64,000 nucleotides of DNA from Zanthoxylum bungeanum (lineage: Eukaryota; Streptophyta; Magnoliopsida; Sapindales; Rutaceae): contig SKCR01021413.1 of NCBI GenBank assembly GCA_019454045.1, forward strand, positions 1 through 64,000, given 5' to 3'. The notes under the pieces were generated by a model, which made no database searches, was not told the origin of the DNA, and was given only the letters and a program-made list of their open reading frames with translations. This document shows positions 37,718 through 49,005 of this stretch, in pieces. Both the position numbers and the translations under genes were made by a program. Positions within the stretch are counted from its first letter, which is position 1, and every line of letters begins with the position of its first letter.

Positions 37718-37921
37718 TCAATTGAATTCCTCGTTCAGTTGTCTCAATCTCTCGAATTCGGTTCTCACAATAATTATGGAAAAATCTCTAGATGTGGAAG
37801 GTTCAAGAAATTCTTTGGGAAAATGCAAATTCCATTTTAATTGATTTTTCTTTCTCCTATAACCTTGAAGAATTAAATACAGGGTTTGTCTGTATGTGCG
37901 ATGTCTAGGTTCAGGATTCAT
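37718..37921 (-). pseudogene. N-terminal start of the Athila gag/leader ORF
   Basis: Sixty-seven minus-strand codons beginning MNPEPRHRTYRQTLYL match the position and the basic, R-rich character of the N-terminus of Athila gag, close behind the 5' LTR and PBS. The rest of gag continues at 29529 after the Ogre-like insertion, whose TSD lies at 37512-37516. Between 37517 and 37718 is AT-rich leader with an (AAAAT)n tract (37594-37622). Confidence 0.55.
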
Positions 37922-38043
37922 TTAGGATCAATCGGGACATTTTGGATCTACATAAATATAAAAAAGAAAGAAAATGAGATGTAGAAAAAAAAAAGAAATA
38001 CAAAAGAAAATAAAAATTATTATTCTATCTACTAAATTATATT

Positions 38044-38062
38044 CTCCGACAACGACGTTAAA
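38044..38062 (-). other. Degraded Athila primer-binding site (Asp-tRNA type)
   Basis: Minus-strand TAACGTCGTTGTCGGAG corresponds to the Athila PBS TGGCGCCGTTGCCGGGG with a few changes, mostly G-to-A and C-to-T. It lies a few bases inside the LTR end at 38066. The changes are those expected from deaminated CpG or CpHpG methylation sites. Confidence 0.65.
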
Positions 38063-38065
38063 ACA

Positions 38066-39246
38066 TGACATACTCATAAAATGATTCTTTTACTCCAAAG
38101 TATAAGAGTGTCGAAGTAATAAAATAACCTGGTAAGTCCAAGATCGATCCACAAGAAATAAATTTAGTAAAATAAAATAACAATTCGAGTAAAAATAAAA
38201 AGTTTTGATCTATTTGAAGTGATTGAAAATTTTAAATTAAACTACAACAATAAAATAAAATGCTGGGGGTATGAGATCCACTTTTATTAATTCAATTATA
38301 GAAATCATACTTTTTATATTATTTAATTTGTCATTATTACCTAGTTAATTTATTTCGAGAATTAATTATGCCAAAACATATCAAACCAGCCATAAAGGCA
38401 GTAATAATATTTGTCAATAATAGTTTATATATTATAATATAAATAAGATTAATCTATAATTTTATATTAAAAGCTTCACCTTTTACCCTAGCAAAATGAA
38501 ATTAACTACTCCTGATTTGAATAAAAACACGCATACTTTCATTATTGAAAGAAAAAGAAATTACAAGAAAGCTTTTAAAAAAATAAACACACAAGAGCGG
38601 AAACTCCACAAATTTTCAGAGAGAATTGTGGAAATCAGAATGAAGAAACTAAGGTGCAGAGCACCTCTATTTATAGAGCTGCTCGCATCTATTGCCATGC
38701 AATTGCTTTCTCCACCAAACATACAAATTTGAATGTTTTGTGGCTTGTGGCTTGTTTGGTGGAAGTTGACAATCCACCGAAAGGTAGATTATCATCTTCC
38801 AGTTTATATATATATTTACATATAACACACTTTGGATATTTCATCAATTCCGGCCTTGAAAACTTCAGAACTAGAAAATCTTATCAACGATCAAGTTGTA
38901 GATATTTGAGTCTTCTTTCATTTGGAACTAGAATCTCCTCAATCCGATATCGTAGTAAAAAGTTATGGCCAAAATATGAAAATTATGCAGGGTTGACATT
39001 TCCGAAATTGAGCAATGTTAGAACACCCTTTTAAGTTTATGGCCTCCAAAATTCCAATTGTCAAGTTCATATTTCTAGTTATGTATCCAAATTATTAATT
39101 TACCTACATAAAAAATAAAAATCACAATAAAATATGAATATAATTATTTTTTTAACAAATGTGCTAAATTAAAGGGATTAATGAAATTATAAGTATAAAA
39201 TGATTAGTTACTCTTTTATTAAGTGTACACTTTTTAATCTTCATCA
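38066..39246 (-). repeat. Athila 5' LTR (1.2 kb)
   Basis: In minus-strand sense it begins TGATGAAGATTAAAAAG at 39246 and ends GAGTATGTCA at 38066. It pairs with the truncated LTR at 23642-24078 and with the plus-strand solo LTR at 44021-45392. A TATA box (CTATAAATAG, minus) is at 38667-38676. One degraded copy of the CCATATAGGCGGTAA motif is near 38390. Confidence 0.85.
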
Positions 39247-39248
39247 CA

Positions 39249-39640
39249 TAGTACCACATGGTTGTCATGGGGTTGACTAGCCTAATCCTCTTCTTCTGAA
39301 ACACTTAAAATGACTACCTCAGGGATGTTGAACCTCGTTCTCAGCTGGTTCAGTTCAGCTTCGGTTATTGAAGAAACCAGGTCTATGTCTATATTTATGA
39401 ACTAAAATATCATGGTGGGCTGGCTCGGGTCAAGGTATTCTATGGTTGTAGGATTGATATCCTCCTCAAAAGGGTAGGTGTTGTGTCATAGTCATTAGAA
39501 TCCTCTATCCTCGAGCTATGTACATTCACTGGCTCGGTCTAGCATGAGGCTGGCACGGTGGGAGGTAGGACGTTAAGGGGACTTGGTGAGGAAGACTCGG
39601 AGTATGACAATTCTATCAATGGGAGACCCAAGGAGGAAGG
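39249..39640 (-). pseudogene. N-terminal part of the Tat antisense extra ORF (Transposase_28-like)
   Basis: Minus-strand frames read PFEEDINPTTIEYLDPSQPT (near 39440-39470), then ITEAELNQLRTRFNIPEVVI followed by LSVSEEED (near 39290-39370). This is the start of the 'putative gypsy type transposon' family seen in antisense ORFs of Tat elements. The frame then hits the Athila insertion at 39246, and the C-terminal coiled-coil part resumes at 23560 leftward; the segment between is deleted. Stops interrupt it. Confidence 0.6.
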
Positions 39641-40255
39641 TTAGTTCAGAGCAACTTAGTTTTTAATTTAATTCTATGGTTAGTAAAGCTTAACATACAA
39701 GTTTAGAGTTCACTTTGTTATTGCCCCTACTAAGTGACTAACCCTAAAAAGGTCTAACTGTCCTAACAGTAGCAAAATAGTAAATTCAAAGAACATAATC
39801 AGGACAAACCCGTCAAAAATCTCTGGAAACACATGGTTTCTACTCCCAAATACAAACCCAGAAAAACACCCAAATACCCACACTTAAACTAAGAATGCGC
39901 ACACACTAAATGAACCCTCATATAATCATTTACTCTCATAAACTGAGAAAAAACAATACAACTCATCATCAAGTTCATCACAAGGTCCAAAATAAATGAA
40001 GAAAAGAGAAAGTTCATATAAGAACTTATCTTATGTACTGAAGGTTGGTGGTGAAAGATGCTTGAGGTTTTTTTATAGGCATTTAAGAAGATCTGATGGA
40101 TGTGATTGTCATTTAAGGAAGATCATTATGCTTTCACGTCATCCTAGGAACGGTTCAGAAACACATGAAGACTTTTCAGTTGGTGGTGAAAGAAAGGCAA
40201 TCATCATGAAAAGAGAATTTTTGGCAATATATGTAGCAATCTAGCCCAAAGGGTA
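39641..40255 (-). promoter_or_regulatory. Upstream region of the antisense ORF and Tat polypurine tract
   Basis: Reading leftward toward the antisense ORF there is a TATA-like CTATAAAAAAACC on the minus strand near 40066-40078, about 0.4 kb upstream of the coding part, consistent with the ORF having its own promoter. On the plus strand TAGCCCAAAGGGTA (40242-40255) directly precedes the 3' LTR and serves as a weak polypurine tract. Confidence 0.4.
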
Positions 40256-41443
40256 TGACAATGGGAATATTTGCAAGCTATAATATGAGGACTTGGGCTC
40301 GGTCTGTCCGACCATCTTTTTAAAAGTTCCTGATATTAACTCACCAACTTTTTGATACCGAGAACTAGATGACAGATATTGATGATAATTTTTCAACCCG
40401 ATGAAGTTTAAACGTCGAGCAAGGGTAAAATGGGGTTTGTATTTGGCCAAAAGAGAATGTTGAATGCCCAATGGACTAGAAAGGCTGAAGTCCGACAAAG
40501 AGGACCTGAGCCTTCTACATATAAGATTTCTTATGATGGTAGAACCTGCTGATAGAGCAAGGTTAGAATAACAACTCGACCTTAAAAGAAGTGAGATTTG
40601 GCAACATTTGAGCATTTGTGGACGCCGACCTAAGGTAGCCAACCCGACCAAGTTGAGGAAACTAGATGGAGTATGGCCAAACATCATTCACCTTGGTATG
40701 CCAACCCAATGAAATTGGTTGGAATCATATATCCCTCTCTAGTCAAGAATATGTGATGTATGCCCTATGGATAAGCTTCTGGAAGACTTGTGATGATTAT
40801 GGGAAAAGTAACGGTTCTCATTGGGAGTAGCATTTATTAGCCGCCATAAGCGGTGCAGTGGCAGCGCAGAGCTACTAGAGGCCGCCATAGGCCAGTGTAG
40901 TGACAGTGAAAATGAAGTATTCTGATTAGCCGAATTATGGGTAGTTGAGGAAAGTTGTTGCTACAATGATGACAGTGACATGAATTGATGCCGTGGGCGA
41001 TTGAATAGTGAATTTGGAAGCCTATATAAAGGGGTTGAAGCTACATATTCAAGGAGAGCAGTTTTGACATCTCACAATTTGTAAAAGTAATAATTCAAGA
41101 ATTAAAGATAGAGAGAGAAAATTGGTAAGTAACTCGACCCCTTGAGAGATTTGTAACGGGATTGTGCAAAGACCCGAGGATTTGAAAATCTTTTGTAAGC
41201 TATTTACACCACTTATAGCTCTGGTCAGACTTGACCCCGGATAGGTAGTAAAATTCAACCATCTCTCCCTTGGACGTAGGTTGAAGCCACTCTCCGCCGA
41301 ACCAAGTAAATCATTATCTCTGTGATTATCTGTTTATTTGCTAAGTTTGCTTTGATTCCCTACTAACTAAATAAATTCACCGTTGGGACAGATTTAGGCT
41401 AATTTCGCATATTGCCCTTCAAACGAAAAATAATCGTCAAACA
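40256..41443 (+). repeat. Tat-type gypsy 3' LTR
   Basis: Full-length partner of 20525-21398, starting TGACAATGGGAATATTTGC and ending in the GTCAAACA region. It retains the first 130 bp and the internal segment missing from the 5' LTR. A related third copy lies at 43931-45848. A TATA-like TATATAAAGGGG sits near 41023-41034. Confidence 0.85.
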
Positions 41444-42279
41444 TGTTTATATCATGAGTCTGTCCGTGTCAAAACATAACATTAAACAACAACAAAACCT
41501 TTTAAAAAAATTAGATGTAATTGATCAATAAAAAAATTATTATTAAAATAATTGTAGAGATACAAAACTACAAAAATATTGAGAGTTAATGGAATCTTTT
41601 TAATGGCAGAAGGTTTGTTTCTTTAAAATCTATTGAATAGTCCATATTTTCATAACTTATTATTAATAAATATACGTCGTATTAAGTTATTACCTAATAA
41701 ATCCGGCTTTTTTTTTTTTAATATTTATCAAAGTTTAGTCTTTCTTTCTTCCAATTTTTTTCTTTTTTTCTTTACAAATCCGAGTTTTGGCCTATTTTTT
41801 CTTTCCATTTATGCCCCCGACAAGTCTGATTTGATGCCATAAATAATCAGCTAGCGCGGGGAGTTCTTTAATTATCCACGTGCTTCAATATAAAGAAACG
41901 AATCCTTTCAATTCATGCTTCTTCACGTTAATTCTCTTGATAGGAAATTTTAAATATTGGCCTCAACTTATATGTTGTTTTGTTTAAAGTGACCTGTATA
42001 TGTATATAATAACGGTTTGTTTCAAAGAACCGGCATCTTTTATATTCTTTAGGGATTTTTAATGACAAATATGGAAAGGTCATGTACCTTTTATAAATAC
42101 CTAAAAGTATGGGGTGTTTAACTAAAATAATGGTGCTTACATCTAAAAAGGTGAATTATTAGACTTAAGACCGTTGATTGAATATTCATTGGTTATGCAC
42201 GCTGTAGAAGTACATATCGATTCTTGGTTTACAAATCAGTCATTCTTGATGTATATTCAAATACGATAATTGAATTGAA
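41444..42279. other. Intergenic AT-rich DNA, nothing recognised
   Basis: Long T and A runs (41709-41721 and around 41760). The 69-codon plus-strand frame at 41633-41842 is phenylalanine-rich low complexity and not credible as a gene. Confidence 0.5.
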
Positions 42280-43050
42280 GAATTCGTCCTTTTTGAAGAG
42301 ATATTTCCATATAAAGATGGACAATAATTAAATCATCTCAAAAGAATTCATGATGTTGGGTCTGATAACTTTCAAGAAAATCAAGAAAGAAATGCAATTG
42401 AAATGATCAATGATAATATATCGAGACATGGTAAGAGAGATAGAATGTCCAAATTATTTGAAAATGAGTTCTAACATATATTTGTTAGAAAATAAATCTC
42501 AAAGTTAAAGAGAAGTCATAGTTTCTCCGGAAGTTCCGCTGTGAAAATAGACTATAAATAGTGAGATTAAATTTCTTACAAACCCACACTTAGAAGTTGG
42601 TTAACCTTTCCATTGATTGTAAGCTTTTAGATTACAAATTGATATTTAAAAGGAAGATTAACCAGATGGATTAATAAATTAGTAAAAGGCAAGACTCGCT
42701 ATTAAAGAATATAAACCTTACTTTGGTACTTATTCACTTATCACTAGGATGGCATATATGAGAATGTTAATAGTTAATCTATTTATGATCCTGAGATACA
42801 CCAAATGGAAGTAAAAAAAAATACATCCTTAAATGTTAAATTTAATGAAGAGATTTATATGAAATAACATGAAAGGTTTAGTATTCCTGAGCAAGAGAAT
42901 AAGGTGTGCAAGTTTGTAAAATTCTTAAATGGGCTGAAACAATCACCAAAGCAATAACATGAGAAATTTGACAAAAAGGTATTGTGAAGTAGTTTTAAAA
43001 TAAATGAGTATGCTATGTGTGTTTATACTAAAAACAATCAAAAAGAATTT
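42280..43050 (+). pseudogene. Copia reverse-transcriptase remnant
   Basis: Plus-strand frames, heavily broken, preserve the linker and RT start of a Tork-like copia: a RMSKLFENEF stretch near 42430-42470, then YDPEIHQMEVK (near 42785-42815), FNEEIYMK, PEQENKVCKFVKFLNGLKQS (near 42890-42950), HEKFDKK and SFKINEYAMCVYTKN (near 42990-43030). These correspond to RT motifs around H-Q-M-D-V-K-T-A-F-L-N-G and L-Y-G-L-K-Q-A; the catalytic downstream motif (Y-V-D-D) is not reached. No LTRs are identifiable, so it is an old fragment. Confidence 0.75.
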
Positions 43051-43930
43051 TAAGTTATTAATATTAGTAAGAGTTTTAAGTTAGTATTTTTCATATCCAT
43101 TGTTATTAGTTGTAAGTTTAAGGTTTATGTTTCAGGTTCAATACTCAAGGTTTAATGTATGATTTTTCCATGCATTAAATTTTTTAACTTATTAATCAAA
43201 ATTACATGTTTATCAATCAAAATTACAAGTTTAATCGTGAATGTTTCAAATTAATAGTTAAATGTAGTGATTTCAAATAAATTATAATTGATTGCAAGTT
43301 CAATGGTTTCAGGTTTATTGCTTGCAGTTTCATATCATTTTTACAAGCACTAAAAATTTGAAGTTATTGCTTAATATTAGAGGTTTAATAGTAAATGTTT
43401 CACTTTAATGCTTATTTTCGAGTTTAATGGTCATAGTTTTGAGTTTAATATAATCAATTTCATATAATTTCTATTAGCATTAAAAGATTTCAAATTATTG
43501 TTCAAAATTTCACGTTTAATGGTTAATATTTGAGGTCAATAGTTAAATGAGTGATTTTATATCTATTGCTATTGATTTCAAGTTCAATGATTTAGTTTTC
43601 AAATTTAATATTATCAATTTCATATGATAAGTATTAAAAGATTTCAAGTTATTGTTTAAAATTATAGGTTTAATGGTAAAAATTTCAAGTTAGCAATATT
43701 TCTGGTAATGATTTCAAGTTGAGTGATCATGATTGCAGGTGAAATGCGCATGGTTACAATGAATTTTACAAGTATTAAAAGATTTCAAGTTACTCAAAAT
43801 TACATATTGAATGATAATATGTTCAAGATAATGGTCAAAATTTTCAAGTTTGTAAAAATTTCATATCTATTACAATTGATTAGTGATCAGGATTATAGTT
43901 TCAATACTCAAGGTTTCAAGTTATTTTTAA
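43051..43930 (+). repeat. Degenerate short-period repeat block (TTTCAAGTTTAATGG type)
   Basis: Words such as TTTCAAGTT, GGTTTAATGGTTA, TCAATTTCATAT and AAAAGATTTCAAGTTATTG recur every 30-60 bases for nearly 0.9 kb with heavy decay. No frame is coding. It looks like an old, scrambled tandem array between copia debris and a Tat LTR. Confidence 0.65.
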
Positions 43931-44020
43931 AGATATTTATTGATGGTAATTCTTTATTCCGAGGAAGTTCAGATACTAAGCAGGGTAGAATGAGGTTTGT
44001 ATTGGCCAAACGAGAATGTC

Positions 44021-44354
44021 TGATGAACATTAAAAATGTACATTTAATAAAACAAAAATTATTCATTTTACACTTATATTTTCATTAATTCCCCTTACTT
44101 TAACACATTTGTAAAATAATAATTAAATTTATATTTATATTGTGATTTTTATTTATTGTGCAGGTAAAATACTATATTGGATGCTCAACATGAAAAATGG
44201 ATATGAAATCTGAAGACCCAGAAACCCAAAAGATCATGACAATTATATTCAAATCAGACTTGGAAATCATTCATCATGTTTAGATTGACGATAAAATGAG
44301 CTTATGATATATTTACTCACACATGTACTTATTATTATTATTATATTATTATTA

Positions 44355-44391
<37 letters not shown>

Positions 44392-45392
44392 TTGGAGGAC
44401 CCACCAAGTTGTTATATATAAAATATATATTTATATAGTATAATATATTATAAAAAAATATCAATCTACCTTTCGGTGAATTGACATTTTCATTTGAAAA
44501 AATGACAACATGACCAACCAATTATCATGTTGTGTATTTTGCATGCAAGTTCTTTGAAAGAAGTGTAGAGGATGCTCGACACTTCATTTCCTCGGTAAAA
44601 TTTCTCCAAGTCTCTCTTGAGAGTTTACTGGAGAGATCTTGTGTATATTTTTATTTTTTATTTATTTTTCTTTTATTAATAAAATTATGAGTGTTTTTAT
44701 TTATATCTTGTTATGGTAATTTGTACCATGCTTGGGTAAAGGGTGAAGCTAGTGGTACGAAAATATATGTGATTTTTATTTATATTATATTTAATAAATT
44801 GTGATAATTTCTCAAATAAGATTCATACTTTTTTTCAGTTTATTGAGGACTCTTGACTACCCGTAGAAAGTCCCTGATTAGAACAGATTATACTTGAATC
44901 CCATAAATGAGAGGGAGTGGACTATTAAAGATATGTATTAATTATAGACGATACGGTTCCGCCTATATGATTAGTTTTATATATTTGGTATAATTGAGAG
45001 GATAGCTAGATTTTTTATAAACAAATGTTATCACCGCCTTTATGACTGACTTTATATGTTTTACCATATTTAGTATCTTGACATGACTAATTATTGACAG
45101 GACAAATTACATGTGTTGGCATAATTAATACCTGATAATTATGAAATAAATTGATTAGGAAATAATTATAATTTATAGTTTATAAAAAATAAAAAATTAA
45201 ACTTATTTATATTTGAAATATCAAGAGTAGATCCCCTAAACCTAGTATTTTATTTTATTACTTTTATTAGTTGAATTATTATTTTATCCTATTAAATTTA
45301 TTCTATATGGATCGACCTCGGACTTACCGAGTTATTTTATTACTTCGACACTCATATATTTGGGAGTAAATAATCACTTTGTGAGTATGTCA
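44021..45392 (+). repeat. Athila solo LTR with perfect 5-bp TSD
   Basis: It starts TGATGAACATTAAAAATG and ends GAGTATGTCA, the same ends as the Athila LTR at 38066-39246 but in plus orientation. ATGTC flanks both sides (44016-44020 and 45393-45397). No internal region. The CCATATAGGCGGTAA motif appears reverse-complemented near 44957 and 45032. Confidence 0.9.
44333..44391. repeat. (TTA)n microsatellite in the Athila solo LTR
   Basis: About nineteen ATT/TTA units with two small interruptions; absent at the matching place in the 38066-39246 LTR. Confidence 0.95.
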
Positions 45393-45848
45393 ATGTCAAA
45401 GGCCCAAGGGCCTAGAGAGGCTGAAGTCCGATAGAAGGGATGTGAGCCTTTTACACAAAAGAGTTCTCTTGAGGGCACAGCCTGCTGATGGAGCACAGTT
45501 GGGATACCGACCCGACCCCAACAAGAAGTGTTAAATTCGATAATATTTGAGCATTTGTGGACGTCGACCCGAGGTTATTTATGAAGCCGACCCGACCAAG
45601 TTAAGGAAACTAGAGGAAGTCTAACCGAGCATCATTCACCGTGATATGCCAACCCGAGGAGCTTGTCAAGAATCACATATGTCTAAACTCGATAATATGT
45701 GATGTATACCCTAGTAGACATATGAGCTTTTGGAAGAATTGTGATGATAATAGGAAAATCAACGGTTCTCATTGGGAGTAGCTTTTGTCAGCTGTCATAG
45801 GGCGATGTAGTGGAAGAGAAATGGTAGAGTAGAGACGTCATAGGCCAC

Positions 45849-47829
45849 CAAAGATGGTTAGGTAGAACTGGCCAAGGTTCTGATTCAGAACCAAAATCGA
45901 ACCATAATCGAACCGATAGTAACCGGTCGGTTCTGGTTCCCACTTATTTCGGTTCCAACCGGTTTCGATTTCGGAATCGGATTTGTTCAGCTCGGTTAGG
46001 GTTCCACCCTAGATGAATCCAATATAATCAGTCAGTTCCAACGGTTCGAACTGGAACCATACAGTTCCTATTGGAACTGTTGGGCCCAACGGCTACTAGC
46101 CGTTGGGCAGGCAGCATGGAATTGCTTCATGCTACCTTTAATTTTTTTTTTTATATATATAAAATATATATGTAATTACTAAATTACACTTAATAATATT
46201 AATTAAACAGCTAGTTTTATGGACAATTTAGGTATCAAAAAAATAATCCAAAAATATATAAATATGGGTCATTCTTTATTTTTTTCAACACACCCATTCT
46301 CAATTCTCTCAATTTCTGTAATTCTCTTATTCTCAATTCTCTCATCTTCAATTTCTCCTATTGATTTAATTTTAATATTCTTCAATATTAACAAAAAAAA
46401 TACAAGCTTATCTGAGAAAATTATGTCTAATGTGCCAACCTAAGAGATCAGCCAAAGTATCGGTACACGGAGAAGAGAAGTTAAGATCTCGATCTTCTGA
46501 TATTTTCAAAATTCATTTTCATATAGTCGAGACTAAAAATAAAGGTCCAAGAGCAATATTCAACTATTATGGTGTATCTTACAAATTTACTAGCGACTAT
46601 GACAATATGAACAAGCATTTGGATAGATATCTTGCCGATGAAATTGGACTTGATACAACACAAAATCAAATGGTCAGGTACGTTTCATCTAGTAGAGGTA
46701 CAAGTTTTTTAGATTTATTTAAATTTTCAGATGCTAAAAATAAAGAAGAATTTGCTAAATTTACTTTTATGAGACATCTTTCTTTAAGAATTTGCTAAAT
46801 ATTACTATTTTTAATTATATTCGAAATGCTTTAAATCTTTATGCTTGTAAAATGCCTAGAAATACAACAAAACAATAAATTTTTAAATTATACATAGATG
46901 ATAAAATTATTCTAAATGAAATATTTAAAGATATTAAAGGTCGTCTTTCTATTTGTTATGATATTTGAAGTGATCATTGGCAAACACACTCATATATGGG
47001 TGTGAGTTGCCATTAGATTGATGCATCATGGAATATGCAAAAAGAACTTATTACATTTCGATTTTTGATGAGCAATATACTGCACAAAATATTTATAGAA
47101 TGATTAAAGTTTTTTTTGATTAATATGATTTATTAGGTAAAATTTTAACAACTGATTTTGACAATGCATCAGCAAATACTACATCAATTAGAGATTTGAA
47201 AGAAATATGTTCGTCAATTTTGGGGCATCGATTTTTTCATTTGTTATGTCTTCAAGATGGTCTGACTTTTTTAGAACATCACATTAATCCTATTAAGATT
47301 GTACTTAATTGTATTTGGTTATATTTGAATGTCAGGAGATAATAGGTTAAGTTTAAATGGTGTTAAATCAGTAAAATTTTCACGAGATGTTCCAACTCGT
47401 TGGAATTCAACTTATTTTCTTTCAACTCAAGATTTTCAATACAAAGATATATTATGTAATTTTTTCCCAACATGTTCGACATATAACACTTTTGCTTAGT
47501 CAATGAGATATTTGTGAAAATATTTTAGAACTTTTAAAAGTTTTTAATGATGCTACAAATATTTTAGTGGAGTTTATTACCTTACAACGAATTTATTTCT
47601 TATTAAATGTTTAAATATTTGTTGGTACGCTATATGAACATGGTGAAGTTCAAATATTAATGATATTGTTTAATTGAAGTTATTGCTGTTATGAAGAGAA
47701 ATGATTGACTTATTTTAAAGACAATAATAACTTACAAACATCTATGCATTTTTAGGAATAGTTGATGAAATTAATATTAGAAAAATAATAGATGGAAAAA
47801 ATGGATTTATTAGATTTATTTAATGATTA
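45849..47829 (+). mobile_element. hAT transposon, 5' part, split by a copia insertion
   Basis: The inferred terminus CAAAGATGGTTAGGTAGAAC fits the hAT consensus YARNG and follows a candidate 8-bp target site TAGGCCAC (45841-45848). Next comes 330 bp of subterminal DNA packed with both orientations of GGTTC/GAACC words (CGGTTCTGGTTCC, CCGGTTTCGATTTCGG, GGTTCGAACTGGAACC), a hallmark of several plant hAT families. The transposase remnant follows. The 3' terminus is not seen, because the copia insertion at 47830 runs past the window end. Confidence 0.75.
46430..47700 (+). pseudogene. hAT (RICESLEEPER-like) transposase remnant
   Basis: Plus-strand frames show a broken BED zinc-finger/hAT transposase. 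There is an N-terminal nuclear-protein-like segment with K-H-L-D-R-Y-L (near 46614-46634), then DIKGRLSICYDI (near 46930), the conserved TDLW-to-HWID region as HSYMGVSCH and IDASWNMQKELITFR (near 46990-47060), a DNASANT-type segment (near 47155-47180), a R-D-V-P-T-R-W-N-S-T-Y motif (near 47385-47415), and a weak C-terminal hAT dimerisation region. The R/D-V-x-T-R-W-N-S-T box is typical of plant hAT transposases. Stops occur every 20-60 codons, so it is dead. Confidence 0.75.
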
Positions 47830-48331
47830 TGTTAGTAGATATAACTTGCAATCATGAAGACAGTCTAGTAACAAACCTAAAATACATTCAAGACTTAGCG
47901 TATGTGATCGTTGATTACTACAACGAAATAAAAAAAAACAAATGGATAGCACGGCTAACTATTGAATCCAGTTGTATTTCACCTCCAAGATCCCTCAAAT
48001 ACAACTTTTGGTGGAGGATTTTCTCTTTGAAATTGTGGTGCAAGCTTCCAAATTACCTTTAGGTGATTTTTGATATTTTGTTGACTTTTGAGTCATGTAT
48101 TATCCTAAATATATGGAGCTTATTTGAGAGCTCAAACCATCCCCAACAATTAAGCTTCAAGTAATAGATCTTATAGTGTAATATCCAAGTAAGAGAGCTT
48201 AGAGAGTGTAGTTAGTTTGTGAGGTTCTTTTGTACAAGTTTTGTAATACTTCTAAATTCTATTCAAGTAGTAATATAGAGTATTTATTTTTCCTCATAAA
48301 AACACTCTTCAGTGATAAGAGAATCACAACA
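47830..48331 (+). repeat. Tork/Tnt1-type copia 5' LTR
   Basis: It starts TGTTAGTAGATATAACTTGC, ends GAATCACAACA, and is followed by AG and a PBS. Length (0.5 kb) and layout resemble Tnt1-like LTRs. The 3' LTR would be beyond the window. The start is chosen from the TGTTAG motif and the end of hAT homology, so it may be off by some tens of bases. Confidence 0.65.
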
Positions 48332-48333
48332 AG

Positions 48334-48346
48334 TGGTATCAGTAGC
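48334..48346 (+). other. Primer-binding site, iMet-tRNA type (Tork copia)
   Basis: TGGTATCAGTAGC two bases after the LTR end matches the iMet PBS TGGTATCAGAGC with a one-base change or insertion. Confidence 0.7.
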
Positions 48347-49005
48347 GTTGGTTATATGTTGGGGATCCTGAAGGTGAAGAACGAAACCCGATTCGAAAAA
48401 TTGGGTTTTGAAAAAAGTTCTCAAAAATCAATTTTGAGCATACCATTAGCTTGTTCACGTCGAGACGCGAATGGTGGTATTTTTTGGCGAGCAAATAGAG
48501 ACCAAAAAATGCCTCATGCGCTGTACGTACCAAGCAATGAGTTGCCCACGCGCCACAGAAGCTTCAAAGGTTGAAGACGACACACGTGGCAGCAACATCA
48601 GTAGCTCCGATATAATCATCAGCCACGTCCTCGACATATCATCAGTACCGGTATAGTCATTAGACACGTCAAAACCACGTCATCAGTTCCGGTGGAGTCA
48701 GCTAACATGTAGGTGCTACATTATCAGATCTGGTACATTGGACAAACACATCAGTATTCCTGATACAATCATCTATCATATTAACGTATCTAATCCAGTC
48801 ATCGCCACGTCATCAATCACGTCAAATGTTTTTATATCATCAAAAGTTTTATAAATTTACAAATCAACCCCTAATGAGATTTGGACTAGGGAAGTGTCAA
48901 ATCCATCATTTTTGACCATTCCTGATGTAACAGTGACCTCCAATTTATGAAAATCAACCTCGATTTTATCATATTTTCATTTTAATCTTTAAACTTAAAA
49001 TAAAA

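Larger units (their letters stand above)
43931..45848 (+). repeat. Third Tat LTR copy, split by an Athila solo LTR and cut by hAT
   Basis: The outer parts (43931-44020 and 45398-45848) align with the Tat LTR at 40380-40895, for example GGTTTGTATTGGCCAAACGAGA, then AGGCTGAAGTCCGATAG, GAGCATTTGTGGACG and CGGTTCTCATTGGGAGTAGC. The beginning is missing and the right end stops at CATAGGCCA, where a hAT element starts. Confidence 0.8.

Noticed and set aside
40241..40687. 148-codon minus-strand frame in the Tat 3' LTR
   Set aside because: LTR sequence read in antisense; broken in the other two LTR copies.
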